Positions 1 to 12,770 of a stretch of 64,000 nucleotides of DNA are shown piece by piece. The stretch comes from Microvelia longipes (Eukaryota > Arthropoda > Insecta > Hemiptera > Veliidae). Below the pieces are notes generated by a model. The model was given only the letters and a program-made list of their open reading frames with translations, did not search any database and was not told the origin of the DNA. The DNA is taken from positions 48,691,703-48,755,702 of the forward strand of contig JACMZG010001908.1 in assembly GCA_018340805.1 (NCBI GenBank), written 5' to 3'. The position numbers were made by a program, and so were the translations under genes. Within the stretch, counting starts at the first letter, position 1; each line of letters begins with the position of its first letter.

Positions 1-1
1 A

Positions 2-622
2 GCTCTCCTGAAGGAAGAATTTGAAGTTGTAGACTACGAAGAGGATCTTCTCAGGGAGCTTCTCAATCGAACACAAGGTACCGAGGAAAAGTTAACGACC
101 TATGTGGCTGTCATGAGGACATACTTCACGCGCTTACCATCGCCCCTACCTGAAGAAAGGAAGGTAAGGATCCTTATGAAGAATCTCAACCCTTACTACT
201 ACGACAGACTTCGCGGTAACAACTTAACCACGGTGGAAGATCTCTTAAGAGCTGGACGTCGAATCCAACAGGACAGGGAGCACATGGAAAGCTTCAAACC
301 TCCTCCACCACCACGGAAGCAACTCCTTGAGCCTGACCTAGCTTATCAGCCTAGTAGGAAGGAGAAAGTCGATGCAGTTGATACTAAGTCTTCTGAAGTA
401 AAACCATCCACCTCTAATTCTCAACATTGGACGGCAGCTACGAACTCTAGAGACTCAGCAACACTCTGCTGGCATTGTAAACAGCAAGGTCATAGATACC
501 AACAATGTCCAAGCTTGGACTTAAAGTTCTGCACTCGTTGTGGTAGTGATGAGCGGAATGAGAGCGGTAGATGTACTAAATGTCCTCCGAGGCGTTTAAA
601 CTACCACAAGAGCCGGAAGTAA
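2..622 (+). CDS. gag: Gag C-terminal part (nucleocapsid), partial
   Basis: The reading frame is open from base 2, so the visible ATG at 104 is internal and the true start is off the left edge. The end of a capsid-like helical region is followed by a proline-rich stretch (PPPPPR) and then a CCHC zinc knuckle, CWHCKQQGHRYQQC (C-X2-C-X4-H-X4-C), at about 474-515. A second cysteine cluster (CTRCG...CTKC) follows. In this family such knuckles bind genomic RNA during particle assembly. The frame ends at 622 and overlaps the next ORF, which is in another frame, by about 40 nt, as in elements that frameshift from gag to pol. Confidence 0.8.
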   Translation, partial: ALLKEEFEVVDYEEDLLRELLNRTQGTEEKLTTYVAVMRTYFTRLPSPLPEERKVRILMKNLNPYYYDRLRGNNLTTVEDLLRAGRRIQQDREHMESFKPPPPPRKQLLEPDLAYQPSRKEKVDAVDTKSSEVKPSTSNSQHWTAATNSRDSATLCWHCKQQGHRYQQCPSLDLKFCTRCGSDERNESGRCTKCPPRRLNYHKSRK

Positions 623-1329
623 AAGGTCCTCCTCCGTCTCTTCCATTTCCAAGGACCTCCCAAAAGGAACTGGATGACTGGATAGAACAAGTTAAAGTTT
701 TCTCTGCTGTGACAAATCTAAACCGGAACTTCAATCTTCGCCCTGGTGACTCAAGGCCGTACCTTTCCCTCAATGTCTTTGGTCGACCTATAGATGGTTT
801 ACTCGACTCAGGAGCGACACGAACGTTAGTTGGTTCAGCTGGATGGACGTTCATGAAATCTTTAGGACTCACGAGCTACAGTGCCATTGGCCTGAACGTG
901 ACGGTAGCTGATGGTCGACCCTGTGCCATTGAAGGAATTGTTGATGTCCCCTTTGAGTTAAATGGCACTTTAAAGGTGATACCAGTACTGATAGCTCCGG
1001 CCATAACCAATAAGCTTATCCTGGGTTTAGATTTTTGGAAGGCGATGCGTTTGGTTCCCGATGTTAGTTCAGGGACGTGGAACTCCAGCGACACGGTAGC
1101 CGAGATAGATGTCGTCACCACTGGTCTCTATGATAACCTGTCGGATGAGCAACAACAGACACTTAAGAACGTCATCGCCCCGTACGTGGCCAAAGTTGGA
1201 AAGTTAGGATGCACGCCCCTAGTGGAGCATGTCATTGACGTTGGCGACACCAAACCCATCAACAGCGTTATTTCCGGTCTCTCCTCCAGTTACAGAAAGT
1301 TATGGACCAAGAGCTGGATAAGATGTTAG
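580..1329 (+). CDS. pol: Pol: retropepsin-like aspartic protease region
   Basis: The frame contains the aspartic protease active-site motif LLDSGATRTLVG at about 805-840 and the downstream flap and hydrophobic segment ILGLDFW at about 1018-1038. Both are typical of the retropepsin domain of Ty3/gypsy elements, which cleaves the Gag-Pol polyprotein. The ORF runs out near 1329 in a sequence that no longer matches pol, while the expected linker into reverse transcriptase continues in the frame starting at 1302. A small indel near 1260-1290 therefore separates protease from RT. The ATG at 580 is probably not a real start, because pol is normally made as a Gag-Pol fusion. Confidence 0.75.
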   Translation: MSSEAFKLPQEPEVKGPPPSLPFPRTSQKELDDWIEQVKVFSAVTNLNRNFNLRPGDSRPYLSLNVFGRPIDGLLDSGATRTLVGSAGWTFMKSLGLTSYSAIGLNVTVADGRPCAIEGIVDVPFELNGTLKVIPVLIAPAITNKLILGLDFWKAMRLVPDVSSGTWNSSDTVAEIDVVTTGLYDNLSDEQQQTLKNVIAPYVAKVGKLGCTPLVEHVIDVGDTKPINSVISGLSSSYRKLWTKSWIRC

Positions 1330-2360
1330 CTGAAGGAGTAGTGCAGCAATCCAGCAGTCCCTGGTCATCACCCGTCGTCATGGTGAAGAAACCGAATGGA
1401 AGCCACCGTTTTTGTGTAGACTACCGGAAGGTGAATGCGGTAACAAAGAGGGACGCTTATCCACTTCCCTACGTCAATCATATACTTGATAGGCTTCGGA
1501 ACGCCAAATACTTGTCATCGCTAGATATTAAATCGGCTTATTGGCAAGTTCCGATCGCCAAGGGCTCACGAGAATATACTGCATTCACCGTTCCTGGGCG
1601 TGGACTCTTCGAGTTCAGAAGACTCCCCTTCGGTCTACACAACTCACCGGCGACATGGCAACGTCTAATTGACAACGTCTTGGGTGCAGACCTCGAACCA
1701 TTCGTGTTTGTTTACCTTGACGACATCATTATTGTGACCTCCTCTTTCCAGCAACACGTCGAAATTCTGCAGAAGGTACTGGAGAGGTTAGCCAAGGCCA
1801 ACCTAACTCTGAACTGGGATAAGTGCAAGTTCTGCCGACAAGAACTTAAGTATCTGGGCTACATCGTCGATGGAACTGGGCTCCACGTCGACCCTGAAAA
1901 AGTCGAGGTTATACTTAACTTCCCTGCTCCTCGTACTCCTAAACAAGTCCGCAGATTCCTTGGATTGGTCTCATGGTACAGGCGCTTTGTACCTGAGTTT
2001 TCCACTACAGCAGCTCCCCTGAACAACCTCCTTAAGAAAACTCAAAAGTGGGAGTGGAGCAACGCGTGCCAAGAGGCCTTCCAGACTTTAAAAGGAGCTC
2101 TCGTCCAAGCACCTGTTCTTACCGGACCGGACTTTAATGAGAAATTTATTGTCACGACGGATGCTTCGACAGTTGGGTTAGGTGCTACATTGTCCCAACT
2201 TCTTCCAGAAGGTGAACGAGTAATAGCTTATGCTAGTCGAGCCCTGACCAAAACCGAAAAAAATTACGCCGCCACCGAACTGGAGTGTTTAGCCGTTGTG
2301 TGGGCAGTAGATAAGTTCCGGCCTTACCTAGAGGGATGGAGTTTACCGTGGTTACACTGA
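1302..2360 (+). CDS. pol: Pol: reverse transcriptase and start of RNase H
   Basis: The reverse transcriptase of a Ty3/gypsy element. Visible blocks are [10 protein letters not shown] (residues 39-48), [11 protein letters not shown] (72-82, first catalytic Asp), [14 protein letters not shown] (107-120) and VYLDDIIIV (137-145, catalytic YLDD). The connection domain contains [13 protein letters not shown]. The RNase H domain starts at about residue 285 (TTDAST) and includes [12 protein letters not shown] with the catalytic Glu. The frame is lost at 2335-2360, where the RNase H sequence continues in another frame, so the protein ends early. The 1302 ATG lies just inside the RT linker and is unlikely to be a true start. 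Confidence 0.85.
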   Translation: MDQELDKMLAEGVVQQSSSPWSSPVVMVKKPNGSHRFCVDYRKVNAVTKRDAYPLPYVNHILDRLRNAKYLSSLDIKSAYWQVPIAKGSREYTAFTVPGRGLFEFRRLPFGLHNSPATWQRLIDNVLGADLEPFVFVYLDDIIIVTSSFQQHVEILQKVLERLAKANLTLNWDKCKFCRQELKYLGYIVDGTGLHVDPEKVEVILNFPAPRTPKQVRRFLGLVSWYRRFVPEFSTTAAPLNNLLKKTQKWEWSNACQEAFQTLKGALVQAPVLTGPDFNEKFIVTTDASTVGLGATLSQLLPEGERVIAYASRALTKTEKNYAATELECLAVVWAVDKFRPYLEGWSLPWLH

Positions 2361-2529
2361 CCATCATTCCTTAAAGTGGCTCCATAGCCTCAAAGATCCA
2401 GCAGGACGCCTTGCACGCTGGGCTCTACGACTGCAACAATACAACTTTTCCATAGAACATCGTCCCGGAAAGCTTAATTCTGTTGCAGATGCTTTGTCTA
2501 GAGCTCCATACGAAGAGTCTGCGTGGTAA
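2361..2529 (+). pseudogene. Pol: RNase H C-terminal remnant, frameshifted
   Basis: After the break at 2335-2360 the next frame reads the TDHHSLKWL motif (third RNase H catalytic Asp with the His pair) and then [15 protein letters not shown], the conserved end of RNase H before the tether to integrase. A TAA at about 2527 ends it. Two small indels separate it from the main RT frame, so it is a degraded continuation and not a separate gene. Confidence 0.75.
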
Positions 2530-2790
2530 ACATTACCGAAGAGGACTGCGATGCCTGGTATATCCGAACGCGGGATAGGATCCAGAACCGACCTGATAAA
2601 GTTCCCACAATGGAGGGCTGAAGACGGGAAACTGTATAAGCGCTTACGGCTAAGAAGAGGAGATGAGGTAGAGTGGAAGACAGTCGTGCCCAAAAACCTT
2701 CGCCCAACTGTCATTCACGAAGCTCACGACGACCGACAGCGAGCCACCTGGTGTCTATAAAACGTACCAGCGTATCGCTGAAATATATTA
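2530..2790 (+). pseudogene. Pol: integrase zinc-binding (HHCC) region, frameshifted
   Basis: The 2551-2760 frame carries the H-E-A-H half of the integrase zinc-binding domain. The continuation (GVYKTYQ...YYW) is in another frame from about 2752, and the matching CGTC cysteine pair is in the next ORF. At least two single-base shifts, near 2748 and near 2797, interrupt this domain, which normally helps integrase multimerise and bind LTR ends. Confidence 0.65.
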
Positions 2791-3801
2791 TTGGCCGGAA
2801 TGTACGCGGACATAGGCAAATACATCTCTCGCTGCGGAACATGCCTTGCTACCAAACCCGAACAGAAGCGTTCGAAGGGACTGATGGGTACTCATAGACT
2901 TCCAGACCATCCATGGCAGTGTATAAGCACCGACCTCATGGGACCTTTCCCTCCCTCTTCGAAGCAACACCGCTTTCTGCTCTTAGTCACCGACATCTTC
3001 ACCAAGTTCGTCATGATGTTCCCCATTCGGACCGCTACAGCGCAGGTTATAACGAAACTTATGGAGCAAGAGGTGTTCCTCAAATTCGGTATCCCGGAAA
3101 AGTTAATCTGTGACAACGGGGCTCAGTATAGGAGCAAGGTCTTCAAAGAGATGTTAGCGTCCTACAACGTGAAGATTCACTACACCCCGTTTTACACTGC
3201 CCAATGTAATCCTACTGAACGAGTCAATAGGGTGATTAAGACTTCCATCAGCGCCTATGTGAAAGGGAATCATCGGTCCTGGGACAAATTCCTACCTCAA
3301 ATTCAGTTTGCTATCAACACAGCGGTACATGAATCTTCCGGATACAGTCCAGCATACTTGAATTTTGGCCGTAGGTTATGTGTCTCTGGAGATGAACATA
3401 ATCTGAGGAAGAGAGAAGAGGATATAGAACATCCAACGATGGACGCCCCGATCCAGGAAACCGAGAGGATCCGAGAACTTCAAGAGGTGCGACGAACCAT
3501 TAAAGAACGGTTGAAGAAGGCCTTCGAGAAGAATATCCATCCTTACAACCTTCGGAAGCGACCTGGAGAACTGCAAGAAGGAGATGAAGTATGGAAGAAG
3601 ACGTACCCTCTTTCCGACGCCATCAACTACTTCTCTGCTAAGTTAGCTCCGAAGTTTGAGAAATGCTGGGTGACGAAGAAAATATCTAGACTAGTCTATG
3701 AACTGAAGAATGAAGCAGGCAACAACATCGGTCGTTGGCACATCAAAGACTTGAAGAGTCCACGGGACCTCGTCCAAGATGAAGACTCCACCGAAGATTG
3801 A
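2791..3801 (+). CDS. pol: Pol: integrase catalytic core and C-terminus
   Basis: The frame begins just upstream of the CGTC half of the HHCC finger (residues 15-18). The retroviral-type core follows: D48 in STDLMGPF, D108 in ICDNGAQY and E143 in NPTERVNR. The last two are 35 residues apart, the usual DD35E spacing. The C-terminal region has the NLRKRPGELQEGDEVW block typical of gypsy integrases, where the last domain binds DNA. It ends at TGA 3801 with an acidic tail. There is no chromodomain signature and no following env ORF. The first codon is TTG and should be read as a continuation of pol, not a start. Confidence 0.85.
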   Translation: MAGMYADIGKYISRCGTCLATKPEQKRSKGLMGTHRLPDHPWQCISTDLMGPFPPSSKQHRFLLLVTDIFTKFVMMFPIRTATAQVITKLMEQEVFLKFGIPEKLICDNGAQYRSKVFKEMLASYNVKIHYTPFYTAQCNPTERVNRVIKTSISAYVKGNHRSWDKFLPQIQFAINTAVHESSGYSPAYLNFGRRLCVSGDEHNLRKREEDIEHPTMDAPIQETERIRELQEVRRTIKERLKKAFEKNIHPYNLRKRPGELQEGDEVWKKTYPLSDAINYFSAKLAPKFEKCWVTKKISRLVYELKNEAGNNIGRWHIKDLKSPRDLVQDEDSTED

Positions 3802-3817
3802 GTTACCTGCAACATTG

Positions 3818-3818
<1 letters not shown>

Positions 3819-3870
<52 letters not shown>
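3819..3870. repeat. (AC)26 microsatellite
   Basis: An uninterrupted AC dinucleotide tract starts 18 bases after the integrase stop codon, inside the 3' untranslated part of the retrotransposon. Confidence 0.97.
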
Positions 3871-3873
<3 letters not shown>

Positions 3874-4044
3874 TTAAGTTATAGACTAAGATAGATAAAC
3901 CCTGAAAGTAATATTGATTAACGTAAATTTTTATACTTACCTTATTTAGACGTTGTGTTACCTGACGCCAGCTCCTCCTACCCTAATCCTATTCCTTACC
4001 TCCTTATCCCACCTTTTTCTCTTCTCCTGAGGAGGATTTCTTAC

Positions 4045-5286
4045 TGTAACAGATGAGCGTTAGCTTATCCGCTATAGTAGGATATTCCATGAACTCGCCA
4101 ATGCATAGGTTGACGTAGTGAGGTACGTTACTATGCATTGGCAGTTTCCCTTGCCCTAACCCTATAACTTCCCAGGCTCCACCTATAGTATGAGTGGCGA
4201 CCCTGAGAGTGGAGAGGGGCGCGTGATCTGTGGCGCTGACTGGTCAGTTTAGGCCGGAAGCTACAACCCAATCCAACTGGATATATTGTTAGAGTGGATG
4301 TGATAGTTACGGCATGCTGCCGGATTCGTAAATGTGCTTTTACTAAAAATGTTGTAAATCTTATTCATAGTTAGTAATGTTATCATAATTTGTTAGTTTA
4401 TTATATTAGTTTAGTAGTTTTGATATACTACCTATAGTCATTTTATCTTATTTATGTTATGTGCATGTTACTTCTTATTTATATACATATTATTTAGTAA
4501 AGTTAGTTTATACTGTACCTGAGTGTGAAAGGTTACCTAGAAAGATACCTATATATAGTCTGAGTACTTACCGTATACTTACCTGCCTGTTTAGTATTGG
4601 CTACCTTACCTGTCGTTGACGTCCTCTGAGCTCAGGGTCCCGTGTCGTCAGTTAAGGGTGGTTCCTATTTATGCTTAATACCTATATAGTTAATAACCTT
4701 ACCTGTAATTATATGCTCGCATGCCTAGCTTTTAAGTTTACCTCTAATTATTTGCAATCTTGAGCCGTATGTTTACTGTATGCTAAATTTTCTGTTGCTA
4801 ACTGCACTTTTGTTTGTATTTAGATAATATACTGTGTTACGAGCTACGAAGGTGTCTGTGTTCGACTATTTACCAGGACGTCCACCTGTGAGTTCCTCAT
4901 CGGGTCCAGTGCGGTCATTGTGGTGTCTAGGTCTGTCACCGGTGATCATAAGAACCTGGGAATCCGAGGGAAAGACAGACTCGACACTAAGGTTAGATTG
5001 TGGTCCCGACGAGGGACTCAGCAGCTGGGGGTCCTGCGATCTGAAGGTAGAACCCTCTCCCCCCTCAGGTATTCCACGTTTAATATTTTGTTATATTGTA
5101 ATTGTGACTACGGAGTTTCCCTGTCTTCTCCAAAGCGCCTTAGTAAAAGACCAAGACAGGGTGGCGCCCTCAATATTTATATTTAAGGTAAGTCGCACTC
5201 ATACTTCTCCCCAAGTACCTCTATCAACTACCCTATACCCTCTCCCTTTATGCACCGTCTGAGCTGGGCAAACTCATACTGTTACA
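4045..5286 (+). repeat. Probable 3' LTR of the Ty3/gypsy element
   Basis: The segment starts TGTAACA and ends TGTTACA, a perfect 7-bp inverted pair with the canonical TG...CA ends. It follows the purine-rich GAGGAGGA at about 4028-4035, a weak polypurine-tract candidate. A TATA-like stretch (CTATATATAG, about 4550) lies in the middle. The length (1242 bp) is plausible for an LTR. A competing left edge is TGTTACC at 3956. The 5' LTR is outside the window, so identity between LTRs cannot be tested here. Confidence 0.5.
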
Positions 5287-6060
5287 ATGCATTACGCTTT
5301 TAAAAAACTTTTAAAAATCTAAAAATGATCCGATTGCGTGGAATTATAGTAGAACTGATTTCCTTTATATAATAAATAGGTATACTAAGTTTCGTGAGTT
5401 TACTGAAAAGTTACTGCAGCATTAATTTGATCGTTTCCATATTTTGAGGACAAGCGTAGCGAAGCTAATCAAATACGGTCAGGAAGAATTCAGAGATACC
5501 CCATAACCGTTTTTTACTTAAAATTCTGCAAAGTCATTGATAGTTACGACAGGGATATTATATAACTCATAATCAAATCTTTTAAAATAAAAACAACTTT
5601 TTGCTTTGTTTTCTGCGCTTATAAATATTGGTTTAAATACATTGAATCTTTATGTAAGAAAAGCAATACCATTTTTATTTGCTTTCCCAAGTAAGACAAT
5701 AATTCAAGAGAGGGAAAAGAATTGATAAATTTTTCTGAAAATTTTTTTTGTAAGTATAAAAACAAGGATTTAGGGACAGAGTTGTCTGCTTAGTTTGTGC
5801 TTGTGCTTTAGTCTACAAATTCTCCTAACAATTCCATCTCAAGAAGCTTAGCTTAGATATCCTCTTGATACTGTAATCCTTTAACGAAAACTTCACAACT
5901 AACATTTTATTTATTTTAAGTAATTGTATATTTATAGTATAAAATAATATGTTCAAGTTTATTCAAATAATTGGCTCTGCAGTATCTCGGGACTTTTTTT
6001 AAGCCACACAGGTCCACAAAGCAGTCCTGCAAGGGTTGCCATGGCCTTTCAAGGTCTGTT
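5287..6060. other. AT-rich DNA without recognised gene
   Basis: There is no coding signal. A short stretch near 5450-5480 (GACAAGCGTAGCGAAGC) resembles the left-end region of the R1 repeat described at 35239-36014. The rest looks like unique AT-rich sequence. Confidence 0.6.
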
Positions 6061-6153
6061 ACATAGATATATTCTAGAGGGAGCATGGCCTATCTCAATA
6101 CATTGAGAGGCCTCAACCATCTTTTTGGGGCTCTCAGTGACTCTGTGTAACCT
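6061..6153 (-). repeat. R2 inverted-repeat element, truncated copy
   Basis: It matches one end of the R2 family (see 12361-12681 and 20191-20500) in minus orientation: the AGATATATTCTAGAGGG end, then the block with ATCTCAATACATTGAGAG and GTGTAACCTC. It stops at a C-homopolymer (6152-6167), so the remainder is missing. Confidence 0.7.
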
Positions 6154-8166
<2,013 letters not shown>

Positions 8167-8191
8167 TCTGAGGCTGATTCTGTTCCATTTA

Positions 8192-8194
8192 ATA

Positions 8195-8243
<49 letters not shown>

Positions 8244-8302
8244 TATATATTATATATATATATATATATATTATATAATATATTATATATATATATATAT
8301 AT
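8192..8302. repeat. (TA)n tract, right of foldback
   Basis: TA-rich tract with a few phase changes (TATAATATA), about 25 bp after the right arm of the foldback. Confidence 0.93.
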
Positions 8303-8510
8303 GTAAGTCATAAATAAATAAATGTAACTCAACAATATTGTTACCTTTATTGTTTTTAACGGAATTATTTGTTTGTTTATTTGTTTATTATTTATTATGT
8401 TAAGCCTTGAAAAAAATAAAATTATATCGAAAGCTCGGCAAAATTAGTTTTTTTTAAATTATTTTAGACCTATTCCTCCTTACAAGCTTTAATAATTTAA
8501 AAATAGAGGT

Positions 8511-8512
<2 letters not shown>

Positions 8513-8598
<86 letters not shown>
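8513..8598. repeat. (TA)n microsatellite
   Basis: Pure TA dinucleotide tract of about 86 bp. Confidence 0.95.
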
Positions 8599-8601
<3 letters not shown>

Positions 8602-9215
8602 GACCTAATAATTTTAAATTAGGTAAATACGTATAATGAACTAAATAATAAGAACCATTTTACAACAATAAAGAATTAAAATTTTGCTTGACATGTTTAT
8701 AACCTGACGGTAAGAAGAATGTAGTTGTGTTATGTTGTACATTAGTAAGGCCTGATACTCCCTAAATACGTATTAATGGGCTATACTTCTAATATTACTT
8801 TATGCTAGATTCATATTTTATTTAATAGAAGATAATAATTAAACATAAACGACTTGTAATTCCTTTGAGATTGGCTGGAGATTTTCTTTCAAGGAAAATC
8901 ATCAGGATTCTTTTAATTATTTTTAAAGATAAAAAGCTTAAGAGAAAATTCCACACGACCTTAGATGATTTTTTAAAAGTGAATTCTTTGTTACAATTTA
9001 TATTGTTGGAAGAGAGGAATGTAGGAAATTAAGACTTCAGAGAAAAAGTTTACATTAAAGAGACAAAGGATAAAACAAGTCAGTTAAATACAGGGTTTCT
9101 TTCGGGGAGGAGAGGAGGGGAGATATACCCCCCAGCGAAAAATTAGCGAGCCTAACATAAATTACAAATGCACATACATGCATATATAATACATGCATAC
9201 ATAATATATATATAT

Positions 9216-9246
<31 letters not shown>

Positions 9247-10100
9247 CTGTGTGTGTTTTATTACCTATAAAGTGTATAGGATACCTATATACCTACTTAC
9301 GTTGTAATACAGGAAGAGTAGAGATGTGTTCACCCTAAAATTTAAAAACCCGGAAGTGAGTTTTCATTATAATTAAGTGTAGCAGGCATTTTAATGATGT
9401 CAAGCGGTTGTTATCAAGCATTTCGTCTGTATGTGGTGTGTGACTGTGTAATGCAAAACTCCCGATGCGTGCCGGTAAAAGCGAGGGAAAGAAGCTATGA
9501 GACAGACGAAATAGATTTGTCCAGAGGCTGTTGTCTTAAAGAACTCATTATGCTATCATCAAAATTTTCAAACACTCGTTTAAAATCGAAAACTTCTTTA
9601 TTAATCAAGTTGTACATTTGGCACACATGTACATTGCTAAGTGGTAAATGGAACCGCTAAATTTATTTTTACATGTGGCATTTCTGAAAATATTAACTTT
9701 TGATTTAATTTACGGCCTATAATTTTTATATTTTCTGACTCGACGAACGATACGTCATCTAATAGCGTAAAACATTAAAAACTCGTAGCCGAAATTCATT
9801 TAAGTTTGTAAGATATTCAAGGTAATATGTAATAACTGCGACACTTAAAATTATATGAAAATGCTTGTTTACTTCTACGAAAAATAATAAATAACTTGCC
9901 CTAACCCATTTAGCAAATTTTCTTTAGATAAATTTCGCTTATGGGGAAGGCGTAATGGCGGTAGTTGAACATCGGAATGTGGCCAAATTCGTTTCAAAGG
10001 TTGTAAAAAAGGAACTTTTATTCATTACTACATCTTCATTTACACACAGTACATTCATTTACCATCTTTAGTTTCCATATGGTAGCTGATCATCGTTGGT
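8599..10100. other. AT-rich DNA without recognised gene
   Basis: It includes a TA tract at about 9197-9246. The ORF at 9394-9660 has no recognisable domain and no coding-like context, so I do not call it. Confidence 0.6.
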
Positions 10101-10113
10101 GTGTGTGTGTGGT

Positions 10114-10117
<4 letters not shown>

Positions 10118-10191
<74 letters not shown>

Positions 10192-10220
10192 TGTATATAT
10201 GTATGTATGTATGTATGTAT
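10118..10220. repeat. (TA)n then (ATGT)n microsatellite
   Basis: A TA tract (10118-10185) passes into ATGT tetranucleotide units (to about 10220). It follows a short GT run at 10100-10112. Confidence 0.95.
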
Positions 10221-10494
10221 CTATTGCTTAATTGCTCAGCACTAAAAATTCATTTCTTACTTAAGTTTCCGGTTCATGCTATATAACTTGTGCAGCAGCA
10301 TTATTTTTAGTCCTTAATCAATTTTTCAAAGGAATTGCGCTAAAACCTTTGTTAAGCTTAACCTGAACTTTAAATTAGTGCAAATAATGGGATGCAATGC
10401 CAGCTTTAGAAGGATGAGCATATTTGTGTAATACAAATGGGATACATGTTTTCATTTCTTTTGAAAAGTCTACAAACAAAAAAGTTTTGCTTTT

Positions 10495-10860
10495 CTGGTA
10501 TTGACCACCGTTTTTTTGACTTTCTGGTCACTTAGAGTGGTCATGTCGACATTTATTCATGGACCGGATTTATTCGATTCAGTGCTCATAAATACAAAGA
10601 AAAAGACACCCTACTCAATATTTAATTATAATTGACCGTAATTTTGGTTTTCGGTAATTTATTATAGTTTTTTCGTCTTTTTGGTCACTTAGATTAGACC
10701 CCAAAAATACATAGAAAACGACATCCTATTCGAGATTTTTTATCAACCATAATTTTGGTTTCTGGTAATTTACCATGGTTTTTCGACTTTTTAGTCAGTT
10801 AGAGTAGTCGTATCGACTCAGGACCGGTTTCATTTGATTCATCGTCTTAAAACACATAAA
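10495..10860. repeat. Imperfect tandem repeat, about 2.5 units
   Basis: Three divergent copies of a block (GACTTTTTGGTCACTTAGA-type core) begin near 10500, 10655 and 10765. Each has a TTTTGG(T)TTTCTGGTAATTTA lead and a following AAATACATA(A)A. Unit spacing is uneven (about 155 and 110 bp). Confidence 0.6.
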
Positions 10861-12240
10861 TAATAACCTTTTTCGCGGCGAAAAATATTAACCCTGAATT
10901 TTTTCGATTGTTTCAAAATTTTGCTTATTCAGCAAACTAGGTTAATGACGTCACAGAAACCTGGTTTTCTATAAAGTTCTTGTCCTACCCAAGGTTGGTT
11001 AAAAAATATTAATCCGTTCGAAATGCATTTGTAATTCATATTACAAACAAATTGAAGTAACTAGTTTAAGGTTTAGTTACTTATCTTTAAGCTTAGTCAG
11101 TTATCTTTAAAGGTTTTGCGCATTTCCTTTAAAAAATACAGACAAAATGAGTTACGAGCAGTGCTTGACAACTAAGTAACTGGTTAGGTTTTAAAGCATG
11201 AACATGAATCGACTACCGCCATAACACCTATCGTCAGCGAATTTTGTCCAAAGGAAATTCGCGAAAAGAAACGATGAAAGCAGCAAAGTTACCTTTTGGA
11301 TTTAAATATACAACTTATTTCTTACAAATGAAGTTGAAAACGAGAAACCACATTTATTATTACCCATATTTTCTTTTTATTTAAGTTAATTCATATTTCA
11401 ATATCAATTTTCCAGACCAAAAATCTGGAGAAAGAAACCGTTTAAGTAAACAGTAAGTAGAATTTTTCACTTAGTTTTTTATACCTAACAAAATAAATTA
11501 AAGTCTGCTAGGATAGATAGAAGAAATGGGGGGGGGGCTAATCCCCCAAAACCTTCCTGGCCCTAAGATTTGAAATATTGCCCCCAATCCACCCCCCAGA
11601 CCGTAACGCTCACTTCATGAATAATTCTTTGTACCTATTTTTTTGTTGCTCCTTTTTATTCAAATTTTTTAATGCTATTTTTTACGATTCTTATCATTAC
11701 AATCTGCACCATTTTTTTATATTTTTTGACCCGCGAAATGTTTTTAAACAATAAATTAAGATAAACTTGATGATTTTATATTCAGCCAAAAGAAAAATAC
11801 TTTTTTTGTAGATAAATTGCTTTTTCCCTCTAACAAATTACATTGTCAGAAAAATACTATTTATAAGTGTTTATATTTACTAAAAATAGAACTGAAAATA
11901 GGTGCATAAAGCAAAACATAGCATTCTAATACTTTAGTCGATATTCATTTAACAAGATTGATACATTTCACTTGTTTGCTTTATATTTTTCAACTCGATT
12001 CTTGCGTGTTTCCAAATAAATCCAAATAAACTCTCGTAAGAGAAATACCGATAGTATTTGTGAAGACCAAGGGTTTCGGGGAGTCTTGGATTTCGGATTT
12101 TTATTAAGCTTAGGCTGCACATTATTTGCTTTGATTTAATTTATTCAAAAGATGAATTTAGAGCTAATTAATGATCAATTTGTTTACCTAATTCAAGCCA
12201 AGGCAGAAAGAAAAATGCACGTCAATATAAGAAAAAGTAT
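10861..12240. other. AT-rich DNA without recognised gene
   Basis: I see no ORF, RNA gene or clear repeat boundary. A G run is at 11529-11536. Confidence 0.6.
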
Positions 12241-12244
12241 TATA

Positions 12245-12770
12245 TTTTTACTTTCCCTCATGAATACCGTAGGCACAATGGGAAAGTAATAATGCTGCTA
12301 TAAAATAAATAAATGATATAAATCCGAAACCGGGATTTATACTGATTTATCCGTTTCAGGTATAGAGATAAACTACAAGATAATCTATTGGTTGAATTTT
12401 GAAACATCGAAAAAATAACCTGAGCACCTTCGACTATTAATAATCAAATGAACTGAACAAAATTACAGAGCATTATAAAGTAGAATGCTGAAAATATAAA
12501 TCAAAACACAAACAATGTGCAGGAAGCTGAAAAAAATGATTTCTTATAACCTTAACTTACTCTTAGAAGAGGTTTCATTGAGGTTACACACAGCCCCTGA
12601 GAGACCCAAAATTGACTCTTTTTGTTTCAGCAGGATCTCAATGTATTGAGATAAGCTATGCTCCTCTAGTATATCTCTATAGTTTCAGGTGTGTTAAGAC
12701 TTCCTTAATGGTTTCACTAAGAGTTTGTTTGCGAGTGTGAACCGACCGATCTGAATAGGTCAGTACCATG
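12245..12770 (-). repeat. R1 repeat, fragment split by an R2 insertion
   Basis: TTTTACTTTCCCTCATGAATACCG followed by GAAACCGGGATTTATACTG and CCGTTTCAGG is the R1 end in minus orientation. R1 resumes after the R2 insertion (12361-12681) with GTTTCAGGTGTGTTAAGACTTCC. The 8 bases GTTTCAGG are present on both sides of R2 as its target duplication. Confidence 0.65.
12361..12681 (+). mobile_element. R2, hAT-like small inverted-repeat element (MITE)
   Basis: A 321-bp element with terminal TATAGAGATA / TATCTCTATA, flanked by the 8-bp direct repeat GTTTCAGG (12353-12360 and 12682-12689). An 8-bp duplication is characteristic of hAT transposons. There is no coding capacity. The same sequence recurs at 20191-20500 and 59911-60230 and as fragments at 6061 and 19455. 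Confidence 0.75.

Larger units (their letters stand above)
1..5286 (+). mobile_element. Ty3/gypsy LTR retrotransposon, 5'-truncated by the window edge, frameshifted
   Basis: Gag zinc knuckles, aspartic protease, reverse transcriptase, RNase H and a DDE integrase follow one another on the plus strand in the Ty3/gypsy order (integrase after RNase H). The 5' LTR, primer-binding site and start of gag lie left of the window. Frameshifts near 1270, 2335-2370, 2530, 2750 and 2797 break pol, so this copy is not expected to be autonomous. No envelope-like ORF follows integrase. The element is clearly G+C-richer than its flanks, which fits a later insertion. A probable 3' LTR closes it at 5286. Confidence 0.88.

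Noticed and set aside
576..872. Minus-strand ORFs over the retrotransposon (also at 876-1121, 2364-2714, 2892-3116, 3376-3576)
   Set aside because: They are antisense shadows of gag/pol frames with no features of their own.
4834..5262. 142-residue ORF inside the probable LTR
   Set aside because: It has no recognisable domain and lies in the regulatory part of an LTR, so it is a chance open frame in a G+C-richer segment.
3956..5286. Alternative LTR starting at TGTTACC (3956)
   Set aside because: Its first bases do not form an inverted pair with the TGTTACA end, whereas TGTAACA at 4045 does perfectly. It remains possible until the 5' LTR is seen.
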